Assembly (NCBI RefSeq): GCF_900166965.1
Contig: NZ_FUZI01000001.1
Coordinates: 744,001 to 808,000 of the forward strand
Direction of reading: 5' to 3'
From: Photobacterium piscicola
Lineage (GTDB): Bacteria; Pseudomonadota; Gammaproteobacteria; Enterobacterales; Vibrionaceae
Length of the DNA stretch: 64,000 bases
The position numbers and the translations under genes were made by a program. Position 1 is the first letter of the stretch, and each line of letters starts with the position of its first letter. The notes below the pieces were generated by a model. It had not been told where the DNA came from. It was given only the letters and a program-made list of their open reading frames with translations, and ran no database searches. This document shows, one piece after another, positions 54,906 through 64,000 of the stretch.

Positions 54906-55520
54906 TTAGACGGCAAAGGCAGCGACACTGTGGATATCACACTGAATACGACTGATTTTATCGTTAGCTAATAAGAAATAAGCATCTTGTGGTAAATCTT
55001 GAGAGAAAACTTCATTGTAAGTCATGCCGACATAAACACCACGAAATACAGCGCCTGTTAACCCATGAGAAACAACAATGACATTTTCTGGCACTGAAAC
55101 ATCAGCCAGAAAATCTTCAATACGATCTTTAACGGCATAATAAGACTCAGCATTTGGTGCCATTAAATACCAATCACGTTGTTCACAAAGACGTGGCTGT
55201 GTTGCTTTAATATCAGGAATATATGCTTGTTCCCAATCACCTAAACAAAATTCTTGTAAGCGTGCATCTTGTACAATCTCACTTACATCAATACCTATTT
55301 GTTCAGCAACGATTGCAGCAGTTTGCATCGCACGGCCTAATGGGCTGGAATATATTGTCCATTGACGCTTATTTGCTAATTTGTTTTGTAGAGATAAACC
55401 AATCGCAGCAGCTTGATGTTGCCCCAAGTCTGTTAAGTTAGAATTACAATGTCCTTGTAAGCGCTGTTGTGCATTAAAAACTGTTTGACCATGACGTAAT
55501 AAAAATATGCTTTTTGACAT
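54906..55520 (-). CDS. Histidine phosphatase family protein
   Basis: 204 residues. Catalytic RHGQT (His9) at the N-terminus, SSPLGRAMQTA with the second Arg, acidic DARLQEFCLGDWEQ, and VVSHGLTGAVFR with the late His. Phosphoglycerate-mutase-like fold, cytoplasmic; a phosphatase of unknown substrate rather than a mutase, since the mutase-specific residues are not obvious. AAGGGGG 4 nt before the ATG. Confidence 0.9.
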   Translation of the reverse strand: MSKSIFLLRHGQTVFNAQQRLQGHCNSNLTDLGQHQAAAIGLSLQNKLANKRQWTIYSSPLGRAMQTAAIVAEQIGIDVSEIVQDARLQEFCLGDWEQAYIPDIKATQPRLCEQRDWYLMAPNAESYYAVKDRIEDFLADVSVPENVIVVSHGLTGAVFRGVYVGMTYNEVFSQDLPQDAYFLLANDKISRIQCDIHSVAAFAV

Positions 55521-55962
55521 TGTGCCCCCTTGCGTGAGCTTTAGGTTATACCATCAAGGCATTCCCAACAATAACAAACCTAAAAACAAACAGTAATAAT
55601 TCAGATTTCTTATGATTAGCCCTTAAGTTTATTACAAATAAAATTCCCATAAAAACATCACATAGCAAACGATTACCTATTTTAATCATTTGATTTTAAA
55701 TATAAAAAATAAAAACACAACCGACAATAGCTCTCTTTATACCTCCAAGGCATCATGCTATGATGCCGTCCCTATTTAGCCAACGAACATATAACAGACA
55801 ATTTAATACGCCTAACCTCTGCTTTGTTATAAGCAATTCGCATCTTTGGCTTATACGGATATAGCCTTTAAGTAATTCATAAAATAATTAAAAATCACTG
55901 AGAAACACTAACGATATCAATACAACTTTGTTCTCAGTCGATAACAAGAATAGAGACTATTA
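55521..55962. promoter_or_regulatory. Divergent intergenic region with a perfect short hairpin
   Basis: About 440 bp. GGCATCAT - GCT - ATGATGCC (55749-55767) is a perfect 8-bp inverted repeat about 200 nt before the oxidoreductase start; possibly an operator. No riboswitch structure recognised. Rest is AT-rich, no ORF. Confidence 0.4.
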
Positions 55963-57849
55963 ATGGTAAATATCATTATTGACGGTAACACATTCAAGGT
56001 AAGTCAACGTCTAACCTTGCTCAAAGCTGCTGAAGAATGTGGCATTACAATCCCATCGCTATGTAATATTGACGGTTTTCATCACAACTGTGACCTATGC
56101 GATGTTGAAATAGAACACCACGGCACAGTTAAAGCATGTCGTATTCATCCGACTGAAGGCATGGTCGTTACAACAACATCGACCGCATTAATTCAACGTC
56201 GTAAACACGCGCTGGAACAGATTTTATCCGCACCCAATATCAGTTGTAGTGTTCCTCCTTGCCAAGTTGCTTGCCCAGCAGATGTTGATATTCAATCTTA
56301 TCTCTATTTTATTGCAACCAATCAACCTCAAAAAGCCATTGAAGTCATCAAAAAAACACTACCAATGCCATTGTCTATTGGTCGTGTGTGCCCTGCTTTT
56401 TGTGAAGCGAAATGTCAGCGTAAATTGGTAGATGGTTCGATTGCGATTCGACAAATAAAACGCTATGCCGCAGATATTGATTTAGCATCATTACATGCTT
56501 ATACCCCAATAAAAAAATCCACTAAAGCGCAGCATATTGCCATCGTTGGTGCAGGTCCTGGTGGACTAAGTTGTGGTTACTTCTTAAGCAACGAAGGTTA
56601 CAACGTCACTATTTTTGAATCAATGCCTCAAGCTGGCGGTTGGTTACGTTACGGCATTCCAGAATACCGCTTACCTAAAGCTATTTTAGATCAAGAAATT
56701 GACATCATGTGCCGTAATGGTATGACGATTGAAACCAATAAAAAGCTGGGGACGGATTTTACGCTATCATCATTACAACACAACTATGATGCCGTCTGTT
56801 TAGCAGTTGGTGCTTCACTCGCCAGTGAAATGCATTATCAAGGAACCGATCTTAATGGGCATTATCTTGGGGTCGACTTTTTAAAAGATCAAATGCTTGA
56901 TAAGCACTACACCATTGGTAAAAAAGTGGCTGTTATCGGTGGCGGCAATACAGCAATTGACTGTGCACGAACCGCTTTACGTTTAGGAGCAGACACAACC
57001 CTTATTTATCGTCGCACCCGTGATGAAATGCCGGCTGAAGTTTATGAAATTGAAGAAGCAGAACACGAAGGGGTTAAATTCCTATTTTTGACCAATCCAG
57101 TGGAAAATATTGCTGATGACAATGGTCATATTTGCCAAGTGAAATTAGAAACAATGGCGTTAGGTGAACCGGATGCTTCTGGACGTTGTTCTCCTAAAGC
57201 GACAGGTGAATATATCTATGCTGAATTTGATACAGTGATAGCGGCTGTGTCACAAAAAACTAATACTGACTTTTTAGCTAACGAAACCACAGAGCTACCA
57301 ATGAGTCGTTGGAATACGCTCAATACCGATGAGCACACCATGTATTCTGGCGTTGATAACATCTTTGGTATTGGTGATTTTCGTCGCGGCCCAGCCACTG
57401 CAATCGAAGCTATTGCCGATGGCCGTAAAGCAGCTCAAGCAATCGATGTGCAATTTGGTGGCAACATGGAAAAACTCTACACTGAGTCATTCCGTGAGCG
57501 CAATGTGGCTCGTGGGCATTTAATTCGCCCTGATCATGTCGATAAACTTAAAAATATTATGCGCTCATTACTTGCAGATAATAATTCAACAGATATTGAA
57601 GCTCAGCTTGAACATGCCTTAACACACGTTATGCGTAATCAAATGTCAGAGCTGCACGTAAACGCACGTCATTTAAGTTTTAATGAAGTTGAGAAAGGCT
57701 ATAGCCACCAAGCGGCAATAAATGAAGCAAAACGTTGTTTAAGTTGTGGTTGTCATGATGGTAATGACTGTAAATTGCGTCATTACGCGACCGATTATCA
57801 TGTTGATAAGCAATTGATCATCAGTGGATTACGTCCAATAATAGCTTAA
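55963..57849 (+). CDS. Iron-sulfur/FAD NAD(P)H oxidoreductase (AegA/GltD-like)
   Basis: 628 residues. N-terminal 2Fe-2S-type domain (CNIDGFHHNCDLCDVEIEHH, residues about 35-55), Cys cluster PPCQVACPADVDIQSYL and CEAKCQRKLV (4Fe-4S, about 105-145), FAD-binding GAGPGGLSCGYFLSNEG near 195, NAD(P) GGGNTAIDCARTAL near 325, and a C-terminal CLSCGCHDGNDC cluster. GltD-like electron-transfer fold. Likely passes electrons between NAD(P)H and a ferredoxin or partner reductase. Which partner is not shown by the neighbours; the DMSO reductase locus is 3 kb away. Confidence 0.85.
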   Translation: MVNIIIDGNTFKVSQRLTLLKAAEECGITIPSLCNIDGFHHNCDLCDVEIEHHGTVKACRIHPTEGMVVTTTSTALIQRRKHALEQILSAPNISCSVPPCQVACPADVDIQSYLYFIATNQPQKAIEVIKKTLPMPLSIGRVCPAFCEAKCQRKLVDGSIAIRQIKRYAADIDLASLHAYTPIKKSTKAQHIAIVGAGPGGLSCGYFLSNEGYNVTIFESMPQAGGWLRYGIPEYRLPKAILDQEIDIMCRNGMTIETNKKLGTDFTLSSLQHNYDAVCLAVGASLASEMHYQGTDLNGHYLGVDFLKDQMLDKHYTIGKKVAVIGGGNTAIDCARTALRLGADTTLIYRRTRDEMPAEVYEIEEAEHEGVKFLFLTNPVENIADDNGHICQVKLETMALGEPDASGRCSPKATGEYIYAEFDTVIAAVSQKTNTDFLANETTELPMSRWNTLNTDEHTMYSGVDNIFGIGDFRRGPATAIEAIADGRKAAQAIDVQFGGNMEKLYTESFRERNVARGHLIRPDHVDKLKNIMRSLLADNNSTDIEAQLEHALTHVMRNQMSELHVNARHLSFNEVEKGYSHQAAINEAKRCLSCGCHDGNDCKLRHYATDYHVDKQLIISGLRPIIA

Positions 57850-57881
57850 TAATATTTAGTCATAACAAAATTTTAGTGATA

Positions 57882-57936
57882 AAAAAGCCACTGCCAGTGT
57901 TTGTTGTAACAGCAAACACAGATAGTGGCTTTTATT
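57882..57936. terminator. Bidirectional terminator
   Basis: AAAAGCCACT / AGTGGCTTTT outer stem and TGTTTG / CAAACA inner stem with T runs both ways, between converging genes. Confidence 0.85.
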
Positions 57937-57945
57937 TAAGCTAAA

Positions 57946-58236
57946 TTAGCCAACCAAATTCATTGGACGTAATTTCACATATTCAAATAATTTATATTCT
58001 TCCGCTGTAGTTAGAAAATTCATAAAGTGTGTGCTTTCTAAATGCTCATCAAGATGTGCTTGAGAAAACCACACTTCTTGCATTACAAATAAACCATCGA
58101 CGTTTTGATCAGCGAACAACTGGTAGCTCTCACAACCTTTTTCTAAATGCGTCGGTGCAATTAGCGACTCTAATAGTGCTTGTGCTTTTTCAATACAGTT
58201 TGGGTTTGCTTTAATTTCAGCTAATAAATAAATCAT
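57946..58236 (-). CDS. YgiN-like antibiotic biosynthesis monooxygenase
   Basis: 96 residues, a single ABM domain (dimeric ferredoxin-like fold): LLAEIKANPNCIEKA, PTHLEKGCESYQLFADQ, and MQEVWFSQAHLDEHLESTH with the conserved His. Quinol or small-phenol monooxygenase in relatives. It begins 3 nt after the nfsB stop, with its ribosome site inside the nfsB end, so the two form an operon probably for quinone/nitro-compound handling. Confidence 0.9.
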   Translation of the reverse strand: MIYLLAEIKANPNCIEKAQALLESLIAPTHLEKGCESYQLFADQNVDGLFVMQEVWFSQAHLDEHLESTHFMNFLTTAEEYKLFEYVKLRPMNLVG

Positions 58237-58239
58237 GGG

Positions 58240-58893
58240 TTAACACTCCGTAAAAATTTGTTCATCATGCCAGCGTGACTTAGGCACATTGGCATTAAAA
58301 TCATCCGCACTATGGTAGCCAACAGGCACTACCACTAAACTAGTAAAACCTTGCGCGCTAAGATTAAACTCTTTATCTAATACATCACAATCAAAACCTT
58401 CAATCGGCACCGCATCAATCCCCATGGCTGCAACACCTAATAATAGTGAACCAATATTCAAGTACACTTGTTTTTGCATCCATTGATCAGCATCACCTAA
58501 GGTTTTTCGATGTAAATCAACAAAGAAATTACGTCCATCAACCATGCGCTGTTTTGATTGTTCATTAGAGAAACGGCCATCTTGCTGTTCAGACGCTAAT
58601 AAGTCATTTAGATAATCATCATCAATAGCTGTTTTTGAGCAAAAAACGAGCACATGTGAAGCGTCCAACATTTTAGGCTTATTGAAAACATAAGGGCCTT
58701 CAGCTGATTTTGCTATACGCTGCTTGGCATCATCGGTTGCTGCGACAATAACATGCCAAGGCTGTGAATTTACACTAGAAGCACTTAATCGAATCAACGC
58801 TTTAATTTGTTGTAATTGATCATCATTCAACTTACGAGAAGGATCAAAAACTTTGGTTGAATAACGCTTTTCCGCAGCATCAACAATGCTCAT
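58240..58893 (-). CDS. nfsB: Oxygen-insensitive NAD(P)H nitroreductase NfsB
   Basis: 217 residues, the size of E. coli NfsB. KRYSTKVFDPSRKL, SASSVNSQPWHVIVAATDD, KMLDASHVLVFCSKTA, VYLNIGSLLLGVAAMGIDAV, PIEGFD and LVVVPVGYHSADDF match the FRase I type closely. FMN enzyme reducing nitroaromatics and quinones with NAD(P)H. AGGA lies 7 nt before the ATG. Co-transcribed with the YgiN-like gene. Confidence 0.94.
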   Translation of the reverse strand: MSIVDAAEKRYSTKVFDPSRKLNDDQLQQIKALIRLSASSVNSQPWHVIVAATDDAKQRIAKSAEGPYVFNKPKMLDASHVLVFCSKTAIDDDYLNDLLASEQQDGRFSNEQSKQRMVDGRNFFVDLHRKTLGDADQWMQKQVYLNIGSLLLGVAAMGIDAVPIEGFDCDVLDKEFNLSAQGFTSLVVVPVGYHSADDFNANVPKSRWHDEQIFTEC

Positions 58894-59023
58894 ATTATTT
58901 TCCTAGTACAGTATATTCCTTGAGTTCATACCATACTCTCTCATGGTAAAAAGGAAAACCTATCTAACTACCCGATTTTCCAAACTCATATTGAATATCA
59001 AATAACACTCTGTCACACATCAA

Positions 59024-59875
59024 TTAACTTAATGCTTGCTCATCATTGATCATCTTAAACCCAGCTTGGCGACCCAACTCATATCCAGCGTTTAATTTAT
59101 TTACATCACGTGTTAAACGTTTAATCAGAAAATCTTTATTTGGTACAATCGCAGTAATACGGCAATCAGCAGGTGGATTACGGATAAAATACAATGCTTT
59201 ATTATACCGAGATTCTTTTGTAAGAAATTCTTGCCCAAATACAGGTGTTGTTTTGAATATTTTACGTGTTAACCACGGAACTTGATGACTATGAACAAAA
59301 TTAGCCTGTGCATGAGATAAAATAACCGTAATATCACGCGCACCACGACGATAAGCTTCAATAACAGGAATAGGATCAGCAATACCACCGTCACTCATGG
59401 CAATACCATCCACTTTGGGGAAGTTACGGTAAACAATGGGTAATGCACATGTTGCTGTCATCAAGCTTTGTAAGTTATCTCGTTTCACTTCAATATAGTC
59501 AGCATCACCAGTAACAATATTTGTTGTTGTCGCAAATAAAGGAATACCTTGGCTTTCATATTTATCAATTTCTAATGGCAGATTGTTAATACTTTCAGAC
59601 CATAACCAATCAATATCGATAAGATTGCCGCCTTTAGCAAAACGAAAATAATTAATAAATGACTTACTACGCGCATACTCAGTGATGACTTGATAATTAC
59701 GCTTATGGTTTTTACATAAGTAACCCATTAGCACCATTGATCCAGCAGACACACCAATCGTAAAATCAAATGGGTTATAATTTTTTTCAAGAAATGCGTC
59801 TAAAACACCCGTAGCAAAAATACCACGCATGGCACCACCTTCAACAACTAAAGCACGCTTAGGTGTATCAGTCAT
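59024..59875 (-). CDS. Patatin-like phospholipase
   Basis: 283 residues from the ATG at 59875 (AAGGA 9 nt upstream; the ATG two codons earlier is too close to the site). Oxyanion loop VVEGGAMRGIFATGV, nucleophile elbow GVSAGSM with the catalytic Ser, and catalytic Asp in MSDGGIADPIPV. YjjU-type cytoplasmic acyl hydrolase. Monocistronic. Confidence 0.9.
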   Translation of the reverse strand: MTDTPKRALVVEGGAMRGIFATGVLDAFLEKNYNPFDFTIGVSAGSMVLMGYLCKNHKRNYQVITEYARSKSFINYFRFAKGGNLIDIDWLWSESINNLPLEIDKYESQGIPLFATTTNIVTGDADYIEVKRDNLQSLMTATCALPIVYRNFPKVDGIAMSDGGIADPIPVIEAYRRGARDITVILSHAQANFVHSHQVPWLTRKIFKTTPVFGQEFLTKESRYNKALYFIRNPPADCRITAIVPNKDFLIKRLTRDVNKLNAGYELGRQAGFKMINDEQALS

Positions 59876-60090
59876 AAACATTTATCCTTATAAGTCATGA
59901 ACCAATTAACATTTAATTGCATATGGAATTAGAATATCAATATAAGGCGAATATTACTGCACCGAATAGCAGAAAATGCCTCTTTTTATTGCATCCTTAA
60001 TTTTCATGGGTATATAGCAACTAACAATAGTATGTTTAGTCAATATATACGCTATTTCAACTTATAAAAATAAAGTAAGGCCAATGCTTA

Positions 60091-60351
60091 TTACTCATTT
60101 ATTGTGATTGCATTGATAAAACAGGCATCAATACATCGTTTACAATGACGACACTTTGCAACATCAATCGTTGGCTTTTTATCCGCCAGCCATAAGATCG
60201 CCTGCTCTGGGCAAACATCAACACAACTTTCACAATAACCATAAAGATTATCGCAAGTATTGCTGATTAATAACCGTGGTGGTGATTCTATTGGCTGACG
60301 TGCGAAGTGCGTAAATAACTGACGCCGACTATATTGCTTTGATTCACGCAT
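60091..60351 (-). CDS. NapF-like ferredoxin-type protein, short
   Basis: 86 residues. Two 4Fe-4S motifs: CDNLYGYCESCVDVCP (altered first spacing: C-x7-C-x2-C-x3-C) and CRHCKRCIDACFINAI (regular). Resembles the C-terminal half of NapF. Follows the TorD-like gene with 8-nt overlap on the minus strand, so it is likely an assembly or electron-transfer helper of the DMSO reductase. Confidence 0.8.
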   Translation of the reverse strand: MRESKQYSRRQLFTHFARQPIESPPRLLISNTCDNLYGYCESCVDVCPEQAILWLADKKPTIDVAKCRHCKRCIDACFINAITINE

Positions 60352-60949
60352 TAAAATAGATCTTACCTGGCACTATTTCGGCATTAAACGTTTTTGCAAG
60401 AGCCACAATAAAAGCTTGGCCTAACTCAGCCAACTCTCGGTAAGCTCCAGTAGGAGCAACCTGTTGAAGTAGCGCTAAATAATGTGGAGCCCAAGGCAAT
60501 AAATGTTTGGATAACAACTCAGTAACCGCATCCAAATTGTTATCTTCAATTAAACTTGCGATCACCATTAACATAAGTCCAAATTGATCTTCTGGTTCAT
60601 TATGGCTCGTTTCAAATTTGATGCCGTATTGTTGTAAAAATTGTCGAAAATGGAGCGTTGAATCACCAAAGACCACCGCTTCTTTATCTAAATAAACTGA
60701 TCCCCACGGCGGTGCTTTCATCTCCCCTATTCCGGTGAATAACTCATCATGCCAGACAGATAATGTATGGGGATCCGTTGCCGAAATTGCCGCTATCGTG
60801 GTATCAAACTGAGTAAAACCAGTATGATCCAAGCTTAATACCGCACTAAGGCCTACCGTTTCATACTGGCTGGGGTGGTAATAAAATAACCCACCAATAA
60901 CTCGGCTCAATGTTTTTATATTTTCCATATCGCTACAAATGAACATCAT
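60344..60949 (-). CDS. TorD/DmsD-family maturation chaperone
   Basis: 201 residues, all-helical. Motif HNEPEDQFGLMLMVIAS is the TorD/DmsD signature ExPEDH-like segment that binds the Tat signal peptide of molybdoenzymes. It is divergent from dmsA, so it probably chaperones that subunit. Start at 60949 or at the ATG seven codons later (60928); ribosome sites are weak for both. Confidence 0.85.
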   Translation of the reverse strand: MMFICSDMENIKTLSRVIGGLFYYHPSQYETVGLSAVLSLDHTGFTQFDTTIAAISATDPHTLSVWHDELFTGIGEMKAPPWGSVYLDKEAVVFGDSTLHFRQFLQQYGIKFETSHNEPEDQFGLMLMVIASLIEDNNLDAVTELLSKHLLPWAPHYLALLQQVAPTGAYRELAELGQAFIVALAKTFNAEIVPGKIYFNA

Positions 60950-61011
60950 TTCTCATAATCTATTAATTTACATCATTAAGTTAATAATGCTTTGAAACTA
61001 TCTTACATATA

Positions 61012-61025
61012 TTGACGCAAAACAA
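61012..61025. promoter_or_regulatory. Possible FNR-type site in the DMSO reductase promoter
   Basis: TTGAC-GCAA-AACAA matches the FNR consensus TTGAT-N4-ATCAA at 8 of 10 positions and lies between the divergent chaperone and dmsA genes, where anaerobic activation is expected. Confidence 0.4.
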
Positions 61026-61096
61026 TAAATGATAATTTCATGAAGGCATACTTTCTCCCCTCATAAAATAAAAAAGCAATGTCTTAAGGGGATAAT

Positions 61097-63541
61097 GTGA
61101 CAGATTCAAAAAAGCCACTTAGCGTCAGTCGTCGTAGCGTGCTAAAAAGTGGTTCTTTATTAGCAGCCGCAGCTGGAGGAATGTCCCTACCATTCACCAG
61201 CGTTAAAGCGATTGCTAAAGAAACCCCAGCAAAGCCCGATGAGAAAATCGTTTGGTCATCATGTACGGTGAACTGTGGTTCTCGCTGTCCTTTACGTATG
61301 CATGTCGTTGATGGTGAGATAAAATATGTTGAAACGGATAACACAGGTGATGATGTTTTCAACCATTCTCACCAAGTCCGTGCCTGTCTACGTGGCCGTT
61401 CAATGCGTCGTCGTGTCTACAACCCTGATCGCCTTAAATACCCATTAAAACGTATCGGCAAACGTGGTGAAGGTAAATTTCAACGTATTAGTTGGGATGA
61501 AGCATTCGATATTATTGGCAATAGCTTAAAACATACCATTAAAGAATATGGTAATGATGCAGTTTATCTTAACTACGGTACAGGCACACTTGGTGGCACT
61601 GTGACGAAAAGTTGGGATCCATCTAGCACGCTAATTGCACGAATGATGAACCTTTGTGGTGGTTACCTAAACCATTATGGTGACTACTCAGCTGCCAATA
61701 TTGAACGTATGAGTGACTTTTTCTACGGTTCATTTATTGATAACAACAGTGTTGATGATGTACAAAATGCTGATTTGTGCATTATGTTTGGTAATAACCC
61801 AGCAGAAACACGTATGTCTGGTGGCGGCCAAGTTCATAGTTTTGTTGATGGCCAGCAAATCAGCCATACCCGCACAATTTGCATTGATCCTCGTTACACC
61901 GACACCGCTGGTGGCCGTGAAGATCAGTGGGTTCCAATTAAACATGGAACAGATGCCGCATTATGTGCCGCTATTGCCCATGTATTAATTACTGAAAATA
62001 AAGTTGATCAAGCTTTCCTTGATAAATATTGTGTTGGCTATGATGCCAAAACATTACCAGCATCAGCGCCTAAAAACGGCAGTTACAAAGACTATATTGT
62101 CGGTAATGGCGATGATAAAACACCAAAAACGCCCCAATGGGCTGCGCCTATTACCGGTATTCCTGCTGACATTATCATTAAATTAGCCCGTGAAATTGGT
62201 AACTCAAACCGTACTTACATCACTCAAGGTTGGGGATTACAACGTTCAGCTAATGGTGAGCAAGCTTGTAAAGCTATCATGATGCTGTCGCTTCTACGTG
62301 GCCAAGTGGGTCTTCAAGGTGGTGGTACAGGAGCACGAGAAGGTAGCCATAGTTACCCATTTGTACGCTTCCCTAAAGTCGCCAACCCAGTGAAAGCCTC
62401 TATCCCGATGTTCCTTTGGACTGATGCCATTTTCCGCGCCCATGAAATGACAGATAAAACAGACGGAATCTTAGGTGCAGAAAAACTCAATAATCCAATT
62501 AAATTCATTTGGAACTATGCTGGTAACTGTTTGATAAACCAGCACTCAGATATCAACCGTACCCATGATATTCTACAAGATGAAAAAGCATGTGAAATGA
62601 TCGTTGTTATCGATAACCACATGACATCATCCGCTAAATATGCAGATATTGTTCTGCCTGACTGTACTACATCAGAACAATCTGACTTCTGTATGGACGG
62701 TGCTGCTGCATCTATGCCTTATTTCATCTTCGCTAGCCAAGCCATCAAACCCCGTTTTGAATGTAAGCCAATCTACGACATTATGTCTGGTGTGGCTAAG
62801 CGTATGGGTGTTGAAAAAGCCTTTACTGAAGGACGTACTCAAGAGCAATGGTTACAGTGGATGTATGCTGAAACTGTTAAGCAAAATAATGACGCAAATT
62901 TACCTGATTACGACACAATGCGTAAACAAGGGATCTATAAGAAACAATTTGATCGTCCGTATGTGCCATATGAAGATTTCCGTGCTGATCCCATTGCCAA
63001 TCCACTTGCAACACCATCAGGGAAAATTGAAATCTATTCCGAGCAGCTAGCAGTTATAGCAAAAGAATGGACCCTAAGTGACGATGAGAAAATTACACCG
63101 ATCGCTGAATATCACTCAACATTTAATGGTTGGGATTCAAAAGATCGTGAGCAATTCCCACTGCAGTTAACGGGTTTCCACTACAAAGCTCGTGCCCATT
63201 CAACTTATGCTAACGTTGATATTTTAAAAGCCGCAGCACCACAAGAGTTATGGATGAACCCTATTGATGCGACACCTCGTGGCATTAAAAATGGCGATCT
63301 TGTCAGTGTGCGTAGTAAACAAGGTGAAATGAATGTTCGCGTAAAAGTGACGCCTCGTATCATGCCCCATGTCACTGCACTTGGCGAAGGCGCTTGGTAT
63401 TCACCTAACAGCAAAGGTGTCGATCAGGCTGGTTCAATTAATGTATTAACCACTAGCCGTCCAAGCCCGCTGGCGAAATCTAATCCATCTCACACTAACC
63501 TTGTTGAAGTGAAACTTGTGAAAAGCATGGGAGTTGCGTAA
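61097..63541 (+). CDS. dmsA: DMSO reductase molybdopterin subunit DmsA
   Basis: 814 residues from GTG (AAGGGG 5 nt upstream; the overlapping ATG at 61095 stops at once). Tat signal SVSRRSVLKSGSLLAAAAGG. N-terminal 4Fe-4S cluster SSCTVNCGSRCPLR and RACLRGRSMRRRVY; molybdopterin domains follow (INQHSDINRTHDIL, VLPDCTTSEQSDF, GDLVSVRSKQGEMNVRVKVT). Periplasmic catalytic subunit using DMSO or a related S- or N-oxide as electron acceptor. Stop overlaps dmsB start by one base. Confidence 0.95.
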   Translation: MTDSKKPLSVSRRSVLKSGSLLAAAAGGMSLPFTSVKAIAKETPAKPDEKIVWSSCTVNCGSRCPLRMHVVDGEIKYVETDNTGDDVFNHSHQVRACLRGRSMRRRVYNPDRLKYPLKRIGKRGEGKFQRISWDEAFDIIGNSLKHTIKEYGNDAVYLNYGTGTLGGTVTKSWDPSSTLIARMMNLCGGYLNHYGDYSAANIERMSDFFYGSFIDNNSVDDVQNADLCIMFGNNPAETRMSGGGQVHSFVDGQQISHTRTICIDPRYTDTAGGREDQWVPIKHGTDAALCAAIAHVLITENKVDQAFLDKYCVGYDAKTLPASAPKNGSYKDYIVGNGDDKTPKTPQWAAPITGIPADIIIKLAREIGNSNRTYITQGWGLQRSANGEQACKAIMMLSLLRGQVGLQGGGTGAREGSHSYPFVRFPKVANPVKASIPMFLWTDAIFRAHEMTDKTDGILGAEKLNNPIKFIWNYAGNCLINQHSDINRTHDILQDEKACEMIVVIDNHMTSSAKYADIVLPDCTTSEQSDFCMDGAAASMPYFIFASQAIKPRFECKPIYDIMSGVAKRMGVEKAFTEGRTQEQWLQWMYAETVKQNNDANLPDYDTMRKQGIYKKQFDRPYVPYEDFRADPIANPLATPSGKIEIYSEQLAVIAKEWTLSDDEKITPIAEYHSTFNGWDSKDREQFPLQLTGFHYKARAHSTYANVDILKAAAPQELWMNPIDATPRGIKNGDLVSVRSKQGEMNVRVKVTPRIMPHVTALGEGAWYSPNSKGVDQAGSINVLTTSRPSPLAKSNPSHTNLVEVKLVKSMGVA

Positions 63542-64000
63542 TGACACCGAAAAAACAATACGGCTTTTACATCGATTCAAGTAAATGTACTGGTTGCAAA
63601 ACTTGTCAATTATCATGCAAAGACAATAAAGATCTAGGTATTGATCGTAACTTTCGTCGAATCTATGAGTATGTAGGGGGTAACTGGAGTGAAAACAATG
63701 GTGTATTCCGCCAAGACGTTTTCTCTTATTACCTGTCAATTTCATGTAATCATTGTGATGATCCCGCTTGTACAAAAGTGTGCCCATCAGGTGCAATGCA
63801 TAAGCGTGAAGAAGATGGCTTAGTGGTCGTCAATGAAGATGTTTGTATTGGCTGTAAATATTGCCATATGGCATGTCCTTATGGCGCACCACAATATAGC
63901 GAAGAAAAAGGTCATATGACCAAATGTGACGGCTGTTTTGAACGCGTCGCTGAAGGATTAATGCCTATCTGTGTCGATAGTTGTCCATTACGCGCAATTG
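63541..64000 (+). CDS. dmsB: DMSO reductase iron-sulfur subunit DmsB, cut by window end
   Basis: First 153 residues only. Four-cluster ferredoxin type: CTGCKTCQLSCKD, CNHCDDPACTKVCP, CIGCKYCHMACP, then CDGCFERV and CVDSCP. Carries electrons from the DmsC membrane subunit (expected just outside the window) to DmsA. Starts at the last base of the dmsA stop (TAATG). Confidence 0.94.
   Translation, partial: MTPKKQYGFYIDSSKCTGCKTCQLSCKDNKDLGIDRNFRRIYEYVGGNWSENNGVFRQDVFSYYLSISCNHCDDPACTKVCPSGAMHKREEDGLVVVNEDVCIGCKYCHMACPYGAPQYSEEKGHMTKCDGCFERVAEGLMPICVDSCPLRAI

Noticed and set aside
55521..55962. Riboswitch (e.g. molybdenum cofactor or purine type) before the oxidoreductase gene
   Set aside because: Only one short hairpin seen and no conserved riboswitch core recognised.
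61713..63050. Plus-strand frames inside dmsA in other phases
   Set aside because: Fully contained in a well-supported dmsA reading; no start context.

Overview
The window is a low-GC (by eye about 38-40%), gene-dense stretch of gamma-proteobacterial chromosome. YibL, CutA, SgrR, NfsB, AroG, a DUF2986 protein, a FabY-type ketoacyl synthase, an H-NOX/hybrid-kinase pair and a DMSO reductase cluster together point to Vibrionaceae, most likely a marine Photobacterium. The species call is inference. I see no rRNA, tRNA, CRISPR array, transposase or integrase.

Layout. 1-9.5 kb: end of a DASS transporter, a MetF-like protein, CutA, YibL, a short-chain dehydrogenase with a 3-hydroxyisobutyryl-CoA hydrolase-like protein, an exported beta-rich protein, a lipoprotein and a solitary FliB-type methylase. 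9.5-20.1 kb: SodC, a GNAT enzyme, PpiC, a PepSY/response regulator/PhoQ-like kinase operon, threonine aldolase, SgrR with a possible divergent SgrS-like sRNA, a nitroreductase and a zinc-knuckle protein.

20.15-24.85 kb is the accessory part: four cassette-like units, all on the minus strand. Units 1, 2 and 4 each begin and end in short complementary sequences (GTTAGC, GTTATR, GTTAAC types); in unit 3 the match is partial. A 127-bp VCR-sized attC-like site separates units 2 and 3, and long repeats (about 530-580 bp, plus one truncated copy) start at or within a few bases of the stop codons of units 1, 2 and 4. Cargo: an unknown membrane-anchored protein, an AbiTii-domain protein, a small protein with a possible Cys-His-Asp triad, and a Fic toxin with an HTH-fused antitoxin carrying the SxxxEG inhibitory motif. 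I read it as a chromosomal-integron or related cassette array carrying defence and toxin-antitoxin genes; the integrase would lie outside the window.

24.9-64 kb is mostly core: lysozyme inhibitor Ivy, the H-NOX and hybrid kinase pair, PBP2, a DnaQ-like exonuclease, two RhlE-type DEAD-box helicases (the second behind a leader with a perfect 17-bp inverted repeat), AroG, a four-gene polar amino acid ABC transporter, a degenerate retropepsin-like lipoprotein, an ABC-class ATPase, FabY, a GlxA-type AraC regulator, an iron-sulfur/FAD oxidoreductase, NfsB with a YgiN-like monooxygenase, a patatin, and a DMSO reductase locus (TorD-like chaperone and ferredoxin divergent from dmsAB; dmsB runs off the end).
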